NCBI RefSeq assembly: GCF_030053155.1
Contig: NZ_CP125640.1
Location: 1,736,001-1,800,000, forward strand
Direction of reading: 5' to 3'
Length of the DNA: 64,000 nucleotides
From: Rhizobium sp. BT03
Lineage (GTDB): Bacteria > Pseudomonadota > Alphaproteobacteria > Rhizobiales > Rhizobiaceae
Translations under genes and position numbers: made by a program
Part shown: in pieces, positions 48,423-57,242 of the stretch
Position numbering within the stretch: the stretch's first letter is position 1
Layout: each line of letters begins with the position of its first letter
The notes under the pieces: model-generated
Told to the model about the DNA's origin: nothing
Databases searched by the model: none
Seen by the model: only the letters and a program-made list of their open reading frames with translations

Positions 48423-49097
48423 ATGACATATGCGCTGCGTTCCTCAGCATCCCTGCTTGCGGGCATTGCGTTTTTCACGATCTGTTCGGCAGCCTCCGCT
48501 TCGGCGGAAGACCTGCAATTTTCTGTCTATGGCGGCTATCAGACCGCACCGCACAGCGGCGTCGATCTCTCCGACGGCACGCATTTCACCGCCGGCTGGG
48601 AAGGCAAATCCTTCGGCGCCCCGCCTTATTACGGCGGTCGCGTCACCTGGTGGCTGGAGAATTTCAACAAGCCGAACTGGGGTATCTCGCTCGATTATAC
48701 CCATGACAAGGTCTATGCCGACGACGATACGCTCGCCAAGACCGGCTGGTCGCATTTCGAATTCACCGACGGCCTGAACCTGCTGACGGTGAACGGCCTC
48801 TATCGCTTCCAGGATCCGAGCCGCCGCTGGACCCCCTATCTCGGCGCCGGTGTCGGCGTGAACATTCCGCATGTCGAAGTGATTCGCCCCGAAGGCAAGA
48901 CCTGGGCTTATGAATTCGGCGGCGTGACGCTGCAGGCCCAGGCCGGCGTCGACTTCAAGGTGACCGACCGCTGGTCGACCTTCGTCGAATACAAGGGCAC
49001 CTATTCGCGCGTCGACGTTCCGATCGACAGCGGCGTGGACCTGAAGACCAACATCTTCACCAACGCCGTCAATGTCGGCGTGTCATTCCACTGGTAA
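48423..49097 (+). CDS. lpxQ: Outer-membrane beta-barrel protein, candidate lipid A oxidase LpxQ
   Basis: A 224-residue protein from ATG 48423 with signal peptide ASLLAGIAFFTICSAASASA. The mature part alternates short amphipathic strands (LQFSVYGGYQTA, RVTWWLENF, WGISLDYTHDKVYADD, LLTVNGLYRF, YLGAGVGVNIP) and ends in VSFHW, a typical C-terminal aromatic barrel signal. Length and overall form suit rhizobial LpxQ, which oxidises the proximal glucosamine of lipid A to aminogluconate; this call is from memory of the family and is not verified. The lipid A genes lpxK and waaA are elsewhere in the window. Confidence 0.55.
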   Translation: MTYALRSSASLLAGIAFFTICSAASASAEDLQFSVYGGYQTAPHSGVDLSDGTHFTAGWEGKSFGAPPYYGGRVTWWLENFNKPNWGISLDYTHDKVYADDDTLAKTGWSHFEFTDGLNLLTVNGLYRFQDPSRRWTPYLGAGVGVNIPHVEVIRPEGKTWAYEFGGVTLQAQAGVDFKVTDRWSTFVEYKGTYSRVDVPIDSGVDLKTNIFTNAVNVGVSFHW

Positions 49098-49131
49098 TCG
49101 CCACTGGTAATCGAGAATTCCGGCTGCGGCG

Positions 49132-49572
49132 CTATTTCGTGCCGCAGCTGACCTTACCCTCGGCGGCATAGGGTTTGTCCCCGCCTTCGATCTTCAGGGC
49201 ATAGGTGCCGGTAAAATTTGCAGCCGGCTTGCCGCGTTCGCCGGCAACCACCACCAGATCCAGCGTTGCACCGCCTGTGTCGTCCTCGCCGCCGTCGACG
49301 ACCTCCAGCAGCAGCTCGCCGTCACGCGACCAATGGTTGGTCAAGTGCTGCGATTCGAACACGCGTTTTCCGAACACGCTCGATTGCGCCTGATCCTTGA
49401 CGACAAGCGCGCCGCGGAAATGGTTGAGCTTGTGGCCGGCATCGCTGGCGAAACCGCTTTCGAGCGTGAAGCGCGCCTGCGCGTCATCGGCAGAACAGAA
49501 ATAGCGGCTGTCGGCATGGGCAGCGCCCGCCGCACCGAGCAGTCCGGCAAATACGATCATTCCCCGCCACAT
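49132..49572 (-). CDS. Exported protein of unknown function
   Basis: A 146-residue protein with signal peptide MWRGMIVFAGLLGAAGAAHA. The mature part has a Cys near each end (YFCSADD and KVSCGTK), which could form one disulfide. It contains ARFTLESGFASDAGHKLNHFRG and FTGTYALKIEGG, in a pattern of alternating strands. It is not recognised. It converges with the barrel-protein gene at 48423 and is separated from glcF by 39 bases. Confidence 0.75.
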   Translation of the reverse strand: MWRGMIVFAGLLGAAGAAHADSRYFCSADDAQARFTLESGFASDAGHKLNHFRGALVVKDQAQSSVFGKRVFESQHLTNHWSRDGELLLEVVDGGEDDTGGATLDLVVVAGERGKPAANFTGTYALKIEGGDKPYAAEGKVSCGTK

Positions 49573-49611
49573 CGTCTAAACTCCCGAGACAGGCCCGACA
49601 GGCCTTTCACG

Positions 49612-50922
49612 TCAGCCTAACGGCAAATCTCTTAATTTTTCCGGCACAGCGCCGCCATAAGCCCAATCGAGCAGCTCGACCGTATGCAGGATCGGCATGC
49701 CGGTGCCGGTGGCGATCTGGGTGATGCAGCCGATATTGCCGGTGGCGATGATATCGGCCTTGGTGGCTTCGATGTTCTTGACCTTGCGTGCCTTCAGGGC
49801 CGCCGAGATCTCCGGCTGCATGATGTTGTAAGTGCCGGCAGAGCCGCAGCAGAGATGGCCTTCGGCGGGATCACGCACGGTAAAGCCCGCCGCTTTCAGC
49901 AATTGCTTCGGCGTCAGCGTGATGCGCTGGCCGTGCTGCATGGAACAGGCGGAGTGATAGGCGACCGTGATGCTCTTCGGCATGTGCGCCGGCAGGTCGA
50001 GGGTTGCGAGATATTCGGTGATGTCTTTCGCGAGGCCCGAGACCCTCGCCGCCTTGGCGGCATAGGCGGGATCGAGGCGTAGCATATGGCCGTAATCCTT
50101 GATCGTCGTGCCGCAGCCCGAGGCGGTGATGATGATCGCGTCGAGCCCCTGCCCGTCGATCTCGCGCATCCAGAGATCGACATTGGCCCGCGCACTGGCG
50201 AGCGCCTGTTCGGCGCGGCCCATGTGATGAACGAGCGACCCGCAGCAGACCTCGCCTTCCGGCAGCACCACCTCGACGCCGAGCCGGGTCAACAGCCGGA
50301 TCGCCGCCGCATTGATGCCGGGATCGAGCACCGGCTGGGCGCAGCCGGAAAGCATCGCCACCCGGCCGCGCCGTTCCGTTTCGGGCAGGTAACTGCCGGG
50401 CTTTGCCAAGGCCGACGCTGCCGGAATGTGGCGCGGCGCAAGCGCCAGCATGGCGGCAAAGGGTTTGAGTGCCGCCCCCCGCATCAGCCCGGCAAAGGGC
50501 CGACCGAGGCGGGCGAGATTGAGCGCCAGGCGGAACCGGCCGGGATAGGGCAGCACGGCGGCAAGGATGGCGCGCGTCAGCCGGTTCATCAATGGGCGCT
50601 TATAGGTCTTTTCGATATGGGCGCGGGCGTGATCGACCAGATGCATGTAATCGACGCCGGAGGGACAGGTGGTGACGCAGGCAAGGCAGGAGAGACAGCG
50701 GTCGATATGGGTGACGACCTCGGCATCGGCCGGCCGGCCGTTTTCCAGCATGTCCTTGATCAGGTAGATGCGGCCGCGCGGGCTGTCGAGCTCATTGCCG
50801 AGCGTCACATAGGTGGGACAGGTCGCGGTGCAGAAACCGCAATGGACACATTTACGCAGAATCTGCTCGGATTCGGCGACATCGGGGTCGGAAAGTTGGG
50901 CGGGGGTGAAGTTGGTTTGCAT
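49612..50922 (-). CDS. glcF: Glycolate oxidase iron-sulfur subunit GlcF
   Basis: A 436-residue electron-transfer subunit. Two 4Fe-4S clusters are clear (C25, C28, C31, C35 in CVHCGFCTATC; C76, C79, C82, C86 in CLSCLACVTTC). The two later CCG domains contain VCCGSLVHH and HLCCGSAGTYN. With GlcD and GlcE it oxidises glycolate to glyoxylate and passes electrons to the quinone pool. It is the third gene of glcD-glcE-glcF, but the 238-bp gap before it holds a long inverted repeat. Confidence 0.95.
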   Translation of the reverse strand: MQTNFTPAQLSDPDVAESEQILRKCVHCGFCTATCPTYVTLGNELDSPRGRIYLIKDMLENGRPADAEVVTHIDRCLSCLACVTTCPSGVDYMHLVDHARAHIEKTYKRPLMNRLTRAILAAVLPYPGRFRLALNLARLGRPFAGLMRGAALKPFAAMLALAPRHIPAASALAKPGSYLPETERRGRVAMLSGCAQPVLDPGINAAAIRLLTRLGVEVVLPEGEVCCGSLVHHMGRAEQALASARANVDLWMREIDGQGLDAIIITASGCGTTIKDYGHMLRLDPAYAAKAARVSGLAKDITEYLATLDLPAHMPKSITVAYHSACSMQHGQRITLTPKQLLKAAGFTVRDPAEGHLCCGSAGTYNIMQPEISAALKARKVKNIEATKADIIATGNIGCITQIATGTGMPILHTVELLDWAYGGAVPEKLRDLPLG

Positions 50923-50961
50923 CTAGCGGGGCCTCCGCTCCAGGGGCGTTGTGCTTGGGGC

Positions 50962-51137
50962 ACCCCCCTCTGTCCTGCCGGACATCTCCCCCACAAGTGG
51001 GGAGATTGGCTGGGATTGACGGCCTCCCCAAACAACGAAAGCGCTGTGACTGCGATACGCCAGATAGGAAGCGATCGTCCAACCTCTTGCCGATCTCCCC
51101 CCTTGTGGGGGAGATGTCCGGCAGGACAGAGGGGGGT
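50962..51137. repeat. Long inverted repeat between glcE and glcF
   Basis: Two 45-base arms (50962-51006 and 51093-51137) are complementary at all but one position and are 86 bases apart. Each arm contains CCTGCCGGACATCTCCCCC and ends in a small hairpin. It resembles a small palindromic mobile-type repeat of rhizobia, and no transposase is present. Confidence 0.85.
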
Positions 51138-51160
51138 ACTCCGCGCACAGACTCATCTTC

Positions 51161-52360
51161 TCACCCCATCTTCCCCGGATTAAAAATCCCCGCCGGATCG
51201 AATTTCTCCTTCACCCGCTGCGACAGCATCGCCACCGCCTCGGGCTCCGGATGAAACGCCGCGGTTGCCGCCCTCGCCTGCCCCGTTGCGCGGATCAGCG
51301 TCGCATGGCCGCCGCCGAGCGCCTTGATGTAGCGGCGGACCAGCTCGCCCTCGGGACCGGCCTCCATGCGCATCCAGACGAGACCGCCCTGCCAATCATA
51401 GAAGGCATCGACGCCGGCTTCGAGGCGGAGCGCGGCGACCAGCTGATGGCCGGTGCCGGGGGCGACCGAGACGCGCCAAACCGGCCGCGCCGTGCCGTCG
51501 GCATAGGGCAGCACCTCGCGGATTTCCCGCCAGAGCCTGCGGCTTTCCGGTTCATCCAGCCGTGTCACCGCTGCGAAGACCGACATTGCCGCCGCAAGCT
51601 TTTCGATGCGCACATCGACCGAACCGGCGAGGCCTTCGATGCGCAGAACCGTCGCCTCGCCTTCCGGCAGCTTGCCGGCAAGGAATTTCCAGGTCACCGT
51701 CAGCGGCAGATGCGCGGCACCCGAGACTTCGACCGGCAGCGCCATCGCCGCCGCCATGGCGTTTGCTGCCTCTGCGTCGTTGAGGCCTGACAGAAGCAGC
51801 GTTCGCTCGGTTTTCGGACGGGGCGGCACGCGGAAGGTGACTTCCGTCAGAAAACCGAGTGTTCCGTACGAGCCGGCGATCAGCTTGACCAGGTCGAGGC
51901 CGGTGACGTTCTTCATCACGCGGCCGCCGGCCTTGATGATCTCGCCTTTGCCGTTGACGAAGCGCACACCGAGCAGGCTGTCGCGGGCAGCCCCCGCAAT
52001 GATGCGACGCGGGCCAGAGACATTGGCGGCAAAGACGCCGCCAATCGTCGGCTCGCCTGACCTCGCCATAATCGGGCGATGATCCATCGGCTCGAAGGCA
52101 AGCATCTGGCTACTTTCCGACAGCGCCGACTCGACCTCGGCAAGCGGCGTACCTGAACGGGCTGTCATGACCATCTCGCCGGGATTGTAGGCGACGATGC
52201 CGGAAAGCCTGGTCGATCGCAGCCGGTCTTCGGCTGCAACGGCATTGCCGAAGCCCGAGCGCGTATCGCCGCCGCAGATCGCAAGCGGCCGGTTCATCTC
52301 CTGATGTGCGCGGACGATCGCCGCCGCCTGTTCCTCGCTCGTCGGCATCAGATCGATCAT
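51161..52360 (-). CDS. glcE: Glycolate oxidase FAD-binding subunit GlcE
   Basis: A 399-residue FAD_binding_4-type protein. The FAD region contains PLAICGGDTRSGFG and, further on, TIGGVFAANVSGPRR and NVTGLDLVKLIAGSYGTLGFLTEVTFRV. Its start overlaps the glcD stop by four bases, so the two subunits are made together. It is required for assembly of the GlcDEF complex in known systems. Confidence 0.94.
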   Translation of the reverse strand: MIDLMPTSEEQAAAIVRAHQEMNRPLAICGGDTRSGFGNAVAAEDRLRSTRLSGIVAYNPGEMVMTARSGTPLAEVESALSESSQMLAFEPMDHRPIMARSGEPTIGGVFAANVSGPRRIIAGAARDSLLGVRFVNGKGEIIKAGGRVMKNVTGLDLVKLIAGSYGTLGFLTEVTFRVPPRPKTERTLLLSGLNDAEAANAMAAAMALPVEVSGAAHLPLTVTWKFLAGKLPEGEATVLRIEGLAGSVDVRIEKLAAAMSVFAAVTRLDEPESRRLWREIREVLPYADGTARPVWRVSVAPGTGHQLVAALRLEAGVDAFYDWQGGLVWMRMEAGPEGELVRRYIKALGGGHATLIRATGQARAATAAFHPEPEAVAMLSQRVKEKFDPAGIFNPGKMG

Positions 52361-53796
52361 GCCGCGGGGCGTCCTTCCAGCGGAAAGACTTTCGAAGGAT
52401 TGAGAAGCCAGCCGGGATCGAAGGCGGCGCGCGCCGCCATCTGCTGGGCGAGATCGACTTCCGAATATTGATGCCGCATCAGGTCGCGTTTCTCGATGCC
52501 GACGCCATGTTCGCCGGTGAGGCAGCCGCCGGCATCGACGCAGAGCTTGAGGATATCGTTGCCTGCCGCCTCGGCGCGGGCGGCATCCTCGGGATCGTTG
52601 GCGTTAAAGAGGATCAGCGGATGCATGTTGCCGTCGCCGGCATGGAAGACATTGGCGACCCGCAACCCGTAGTGATCGATGATCTCCGCGGTTCTCTTCA
52701 GCACATGGGACAGCTGGCTGAGCGGCACGGTGCCGTCCATGCAGATATAGTCAGCAATGCGGCCGGTGGCGCCGAAGGCGGATTTGCGGCCCTTCCAGAT
52801 CAGCGCCGCCTCGGTCGCCGACTGGCATTCGCGCACCGTCTTGACGCCGTGCCGGCGGGCGATCTCGACAATGTCCTTCAAGGTCGCGTCCATTTCCGCT
52901 TCCGAGCCTTCGACCTCGACGATCAGGAGCGCGCCGACATCGAGGGGATAACCGGCATGGGCAAAGGCCTCGCAGATCTCGATCGCCGGCTTGTCCATGA
53001 ATTCGATCGCAACCGGGATGATGCCGGCGGCGATGACATCGGCGACACAGGCGCCGGCCTCTTCCGACGCTTCGAAGCCGAAGAGCACCGGGCGCGCGCC
53101 CTCCGGCTTGGCGATCAGCCGCACGGTCGCCTCGGTGACGATGCCGAGCTGGCCTTCATGGCCGCAGACGAGACCGAGCAGGTCGTAGCCGGCCGCATCC
53201 AGCGCCTTGCCGCCGAGTTCGATCACCGTGCCGTCGACCAGCACCATCCTGACGCCGAGCAGATTGTTGGTGGTGACGCCGTATTTCAGGCAATGGGCGC
53301 CGCCGGAATTCATGCCGATATTGCCGCCGATGGTGCAGGCGAGCTGCGAACTCGGATCGGGTGCGTAGAAAAATCCGTCCGCCGAGACGGATTCCGAGAT
53401 ATTGAGATTGGTGACGCCGGCCTGCACCACGGCAGCGCGATTGGGCAGATCGATTTCGAGGATACGGTTCATCTTCGACAGGCCGAGCACGACGGCATCT
53501 TCCTGCGGAATGGCGCCGCCGGAAAGCGAGGTGCCGGCGCCGCGCGGCACGACGGGAATGCCGTAGCGGTGGCAATAACGCATGATGGCCGAAACCTCGG
53601 CCGTGGTGCGCGGCAAAGCGACGGCGAGCGGCAGGCGGCGGTAGGACACGAAAGCATCGGTCTCGAAGGGAACCAGCTCACGCGCCTCATGCACCAGGCA
53701 TTCCGGCGGCAGAAGATCTGTGAGATCGGCGACGATCTGAGCACGGCGGGCCAGGACGTCTGCGCGGGGTTTGAGAAACGGAATGGCGTCGGACAT
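52357..53796 (-). CDS. glcD: Glycolate oxidase catalytic subunit GlcD
   Basis: A 479-residue FAD-linked oxidase from ATG 53796 (MSDAIPFLKPRADVL). The FAD-binding core has VVPRGAGTSLSGGAIP and ACTIGGNIGMNSGGAHCLKYG, and the C-terminal part ends GEHGVGIEKRDLM and FDPGWLLNPSKVFPLE. It oxidises glycolate (or D-lactate-like 2-hydroxy acids) and is the first gene of the leftward glcDEF cluster. A divergent LysR gene lies 112 bases away, with a perfect inverted repeat between. Confidence 0.95.
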   Translation of the reverse strand: MSDAIPFLKPRADVLARRAQIVADLTDLLPPECLVHEARELVPFETDAFVSYRRLPLAVALPRTTAEVSAIMRYCHRYGIPVVPRGAGTSLSGGAIPQEDAVVLGLSKMNRILEIDLPNRAAVVQAGVTNLNISESVSADGFFYAPDPSSQLACTIGGNIGMNSGGAHCLKYGVTTNNLLGVRMVLVDGTVIELGGKALDAAGYDLLGLVCGHEGQLGIVTEATVRLIAKPEGARPVLFGFEASEEAGACVADVIAAGIIPVAIEFMDKPAIEICEAFAHAGYPLDVGALLIVEVEGSEAEMDATLKDIVEIARRHGVKTVRECQSATEAALIWKGRKSAFGATGRIADYICMDGTVPLSQLSHVLKRTAEIIDHYGLRVANVFHAGDGNMHPLILFNANDPEDAARAEAAGNDILKLCVDAGGCLTGEHGVGIEKRDLMRHQYSEVDLAQQMAARAAFDPGWLLNPSKVFPLEGRPAA

Positions 53797-53867
53797 GGCG
53801 CTCTCAGGCCTCTGACATCGTGACGACGGGAAATGACGGCCGCAAACCTCCTGCCGCCGATAAATCG

Positions 53868-53904
53868 GCTTAGCACTTTCCCGAAAGGGGCGCAAATGCT
53901 AAGC
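53868..53904. promoter_or_regulatory. Candidate LysR operator between glcD and the LysR gene
   Basis: GCTTAGCA (53868-53875) and TGCTAAGC (53897-53904) are perfect 8-bp arms 21 bases apart. A smaller CTTTC-CC-GAAAG hairpin is in the centre. The right arm ends four bases before the LysR ATG at 53909, suggesting autoregulation and control of glcD. Confidence 0.6.
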
Positions 53905-53908
53905 ACTT

Positions 53909-54835
53909 ATGCCAAAAGGGGAAAAAATCGAAAACCGCATGACCAATCTCGGCGATCTCGAAATCTTTGCCAAGGTCGTTTCGACGGGCAGCATGTCGCT
54001 TGCCGGGCGGGCGCTCGGCTTCTCCCCGGCCGTCGTCTCCAAGCGGATCAAGCGGCTGGAGGACCGGCTCGGAACCCGGCTATTGCAGCGCACGACGCGG
54101 CAGATCTCGCTGACGGAAGCCGGCCAGGGTTTCTACGACCGCGTTCTCGGCATTCTCGCCGGTCTGGAAGAGGCGGAATTCTATATTTCCGGCCGCTCGG
54201 CGCAGATGCACGGCACGCTGAAGATCTCGGCGCCGACCTCCTTCGGGCGCATGCACATCGCGCCGCATCTGAAGGCGTTCATGCAGGCGCATCCGGAGCT
54301 GGCGATCAATCTGGTGCTGACCGACGAATTCAGCGACATCGTCGGCGGCGGCTTCGATCTGGCGATCCGCATCGCCGAACTTACCGATTCGAGCCTTGTC
54401 GCCCGCCGGCTGGCGCCGGTGCGCCGGCTGCTCTGCGCCTCGCCGGATTATCTCGCGGCACACGGCAAGCCGAGGCACATCGACGAACTGAAACACCATC
54501 GCTGCCTGCCGGCGCATAATGGCGATACCTGGCGGCTGAACGGGCCGGACGGGATGCTCAGCCTGCGGCCGGAGGGCATGCTGATCAGCAATTCCAGCGA
54601 GGTGATCCGCGAGGCGGTCATCTCAGGTCTCGGGATCGCGCTGCGGTCCACCTGGGATATCGGCGAAGAGCTGAAGGCCGGCCGGCTGGTGCAGGTGCTG
54701 CCGGCCTATGAGGGCTCGCACAATGTCGCGCTTTCGGCCGTCTATCCGAGCCGGCAGTTCCTGCCGGCCAAGGTGCGGCTGTTCATCGACTATCTCGCCG
54801 AGCTTTACGGGCCTGTGCCCTATTGGGAGCGCTGA
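53909..54835 (+). CDS. LysR family transcriptional regulator, adjacent to glcDEF
   Basis: A 308-residue LysR regulator; ATG 53909 is used, and ATG 53939 (MTNLGDLEIF) may be the true start, since the operator abuts 53909. The winged helix (about 12-70) includes STGSMSLAGRALGFSPAVVSKRIKRLEDRLGTRLLQRTTR. The effector domain resembles the CrgA/DmlR-like group (SDIVGGGFDLAIRIAELTDSSLVARRL). It is divergent from glcD, so it may sense glycolate or a related acid; that is inference. Confidence 0.92.
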   Translation: MPKGEKIENRMTNLGDLEIFAKVVSTGSMSLAGRALGFSPAVVSKRIKRLEDRLGTRLLQRTTRQISLTEAGQGFYDRVLGILAGLEEAEFYISGRSAQMHGTLKISAPTSFGRMHIAPHLKAFMQAHPELAINLVLTDEFSDIVGGGFDLAIRIAELTDSSLVARRLAPVRRLLCASPDYLAAHGKPRHIDELKHHRCLPAHNGDTWRLNGPDGMLSLRPEGMLISNSSEVIREAVISGLGIALRSTWDIGEELKAGRLVQVLPAYEGSHNVALSAVYPSRQFLPAKVRLFIDYLAELYGPVPYWER

Positions 54836-54850
54836 CGGCAGGCGCCCGTT

Positions 54851-56008
54851 TCAGCGCGAGAGATCGAGATAGGCGTTCGCCACCATCGCGTCGATATCGC
54901 CGGGCACAGGCACGACGCAGGATTCGGGGCCGACCTTGCCCCTGGCGATGCGTTCCAGGCAGCGGGCCTGCAGGGTGAAGCCGAGATCCATCGATTCGAC
55001 CGTGTTGCCGAGCGGCCGCGGGCCGGCGAGATTGACCATGTGACCGCCGCCGAGCACATGGAAAGAGCGGCCGTCGCTGAGATGGAAGGTCTCGATGTGA
55101 TCGGCCTCGTAACGATCGATGCCGATGACATCGGGATGGCGGCGGAAGGCTTCGACCTCGATTTCATGCGGGAAATGACCGCCATTCATCAGGATCGCGC
55201 CGTCCTTCAAAAGCGGCAGGTCGGCTGCCGTGATGATATCGGCAAAACCGGTTACGGTGACGAGAATATCGGCCGAGCGGATCGCCGCCTCGCGCAGCGG
55301 CGTCGCGAAACCGTCGAGATGCGCTTCGAGCGCCGTTACCGGATCGATATCGACGACGCTGACGGTCGAAAAGGCATTGCGGAAACAGGCGGCCGTGCCC
55401 TTGCCGCAGGCGCCGTAGCCGAACACCGTCACACGTTTGCCGTTGGTCGAGCGGTTGGTGAAGCGCAGATAGCTTTCGAACAGGCTCTGTCCGACGGCAT
55501 GCCTGTTTTCGGCGAACTGCTTGATTGGGCTGTCGTTGATGACGAGGATCGGCATGGCGAGGCGCTCGCGCAGCGGCAACAGGCGGGTGCGGCCCGAGGT
55601 GGTTTCCTCGGTGCCGCCGCGCAGATCGGCATAGGGGTTTTCCGCCGCGATGGCGAAGAGATCGCCGCCATTGTCGAGCAGCAGATCCGGCCTTTCGGCT
55701 ATCACCGCTTCGAGGCTGCCATGGTGGGCGGCCGGATCGGTCGTCTGCGTGGCGAAGACCGTAAAACCCTGCGAACGCAGAAACTCGACCGTCGAAGGCT
55801 GGGTGCTGTTGAGATTGCCGGTGCAGACGAGGCGCGCCCCGCCGGCGCGAAGCGTCATCAGCAGCGCCACCGTCTTCGGCTCCAGATGAATGCCGGTGCC
55901 GATCGACAGTCCCGCGAAGGGCCGCGTCCGCTCGAATTCGGCTGCCGTCGCCTTCAGCAGCCGGCAGCTGCCGCCGATCCAGTCGATGCGCGTCGCGGTC
56001 TTTTCCAT
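54851..56008 (-). CDS. S-adenosylhomocysteine hydrolase-like protein, catalytically divergent
   Basis: A 385-residue AdoHcyase-family protein, about 80 residues shorter than typical rhizobial AhcY. The NAD-binding loop is present as FGYGACGKG, with an Asp (VVDIDPV) where SAHH has Glu243 (human numbering). Compared with human SAHH, His55, Glu156 (TEETTSG), Lys186, Asn191 and His301 (NGGHFP) are kept. But Asp131 is Asn (LLDNGGD), Asp190 is Glu (KQFAENR), the GHPSFVMS segment with His353 is lost, and the C-terminal Lys/Tyr tail is absent. It may therefore use a different nucleoside or act as a sensor. It diverges from no gene but is convergent with the LysR gene at 53909 and lies 66 bases from another LysR gene at 56074. 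Confidence 0.82.
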   Translation of the reverse strand: MEKTATRIDWIGGSCRLLKATAAEFERTRPFAGLSIGTGIHLEPKTVALLMTLRAGGARLVCTGNLNSTQPSTVEFLRSQGFTVFATQTTDPAAHHGSLEAVIAERPDLLLDNGGDLFAIAAENPYADLRGGTEETTSGRTRLLPLRERLAMPILVINDSPIKQFAENRHAVGQSLFESYLRFTNRSTNGKRVTVFGYGACGKGTAACFRNAFSTVSVVDIDPVTALEAHLDGFATPLREAAIRSADILVTVTGFADIITAADLPLLKDGAILMNGGHFPHEIEVEAFRRHPDVIGIDRYEADHIETFHLSDGRSFHVLGGGHMVNLAGPRPLGNTVESMDLGFTLQARCLERIARGKVGPESCVVPVPGDIDAMVANAYLDLSR

Positions 56009-56073
56009 TATCTCATCCCTGTTGCCGATATCCCGCTATTTCTAGCGATGCCGCAGGGCGGCAAACATGGAGG

Positions 56074-56979
56074 TTATTCTGATGTTGGAGCAGAAAAACT
56101 GCCCTTTCCGCGCCCGGATTGGCGCAGCCAGCCGGACAAAGCGGCGAAAGCCGGACGTTTTGCGTCCGGCGTGCGGCAGCAGAGGCTGTAGCCGGACGGA
56201 CGGGCGATGAAACCATAGGGCGCGACCAGTTGCCCGCGCTGAAGATCGTCCTCGATCGAGGCGCGCGGCGCAAGGGCGATGCCGAGCCCGGAGCGGGCGG
56301 CAGCGAGCGCCAGCAGCAGATCCTCGAATTCTTGGACGCGGGAAAAGACGACCGGCTGGGTGCCGCTTTCGGCAAACCATTCGTCCCAGAGTTTTGGAAC
56401 GCTGCGGCTCGCAAGCATGGTCAGCCGACCCATCGCCGCCGGGCTCTCCGATAGGGTCGCTGCAAGTGCCGGCGTTGCGACCGGACCGAACTCGTCTTCC
56501 ATGAAACGCACCGCAGTCACGCCGGCAGCCGGCCGGTATTCGCCGCCCATGATCACCGCGTCCAGTTCCGGGTGCATCTGCAATGGTTCGACGACGGTCA
56601 TCGGTACGATATCGACCGCCGTATCGCCGAGGTTCGCCTGCATGTCGGCAACGCGCGGCATCAGCCACCAGACCGCGAAAGCGGAGGGCACGCCGAGCCG
56701 GATGCGACCCGGCACGATGCCCGAGAGCTCGTAAGCGGCGCGTTGCAGAATGTCGAAAGCCGCGCTCGATGCTGCGGCGAAAGCGCTCGCCTCTGCGGTC
56801 GGGACCAGCCTGCGGCCGTCACGAACAAAGAGCTTGCGGCCGAAGTGACCCTCCAGCGTGGCAATCTGCTGGCGCACGGCGCCGCGCACCACCTTCAGCT
56901 CTTCGGCGGCCTTCAGAATGCTGCCGTGGCGGCAGACGGCCTCGAAGGCGCGGACGGCATTGAGCGGTGGAAGACGCAT
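56074..56979 (-). CDS. LysR family transcriptional regulator (GcvA-like)
   Basis: A 301-residue regulator from ATG 56979 (MRLPPLNAVRAFEAVCRHGS), the usual GcvA-type start; the longer frame lacks family sequence. The helix-turn-helix is SILKAAEELKVVRGAVRQQIATLEGHFGRKLFVRDGR. It lies 66 bases upstream of, and in the same direction as, the SAHH-like gene and may control it. A symmetrical 18-bp sequence at 57050-57067 lies 71 bases upstream and is a candidate operator. Confidence 0.9.
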   Translation of the reverse strand: MRLPPLNAVRAFEAVCRHGSILKAAEELKVVRGAVRQQIATLEGHFGRKLFVRDGRRLVPTAEASAFAAASSAAFDILQRAAYELSGIVPGRIRLGVPSAFAVWWLMPRVADMQANLGDTAVDIVPMTVVEPLQMHPELDAVIMGGEYRPAAGVTAVRFMEDEFGPVATPALAATLSESPAAMGRLTMLASRSVPKLWDEWFAESGTQPVVFSRVQEFEDLLLALAAARSGLGIALAPRASIEDDLQRGQLVAPYGFIARPSGYSLCCRTPDAKRPAFAALSGWLRQSGRGKGSFSAPTSE

Positions 56980-57049
56980 GAGGACCACGATCAGAAATGA
57001 TAGTGGATCACTTGATCTTGCCATTGAAGGAAAGGCAAGACCACGCCAT

Positions 57050-57067
57050 ATTGTACAGCTGTGCAAT
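57050..57067. promoter_or_regulatory. Candidate operator upstream of the GcvA-like LysR gene
   Basis: ATTGTACAGCTGTGCAAT is an 18-bp near-perfect palindrome (one mismatched pair) with a T-N11-A LysR pattern, in the 263-bp divergent gap with the NUDIX gene. Confidence 0.5.
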
Positions 57068-57242
57068 GTGACGCATTCGAGACAGGACGTGACGGATTTC
57101 TGAGCCTGCCCCAGCTCGATTTCCCTTATTGAACGCCGATCAAATCCCGTTTCGGAACGTCCGCGGCTTTGGATTGTGTAAGCTTTTCGTGATACACGTT
57201 TATGAGTGATTCCTAACAACCACTGCGAAGGTGACCCGACAA

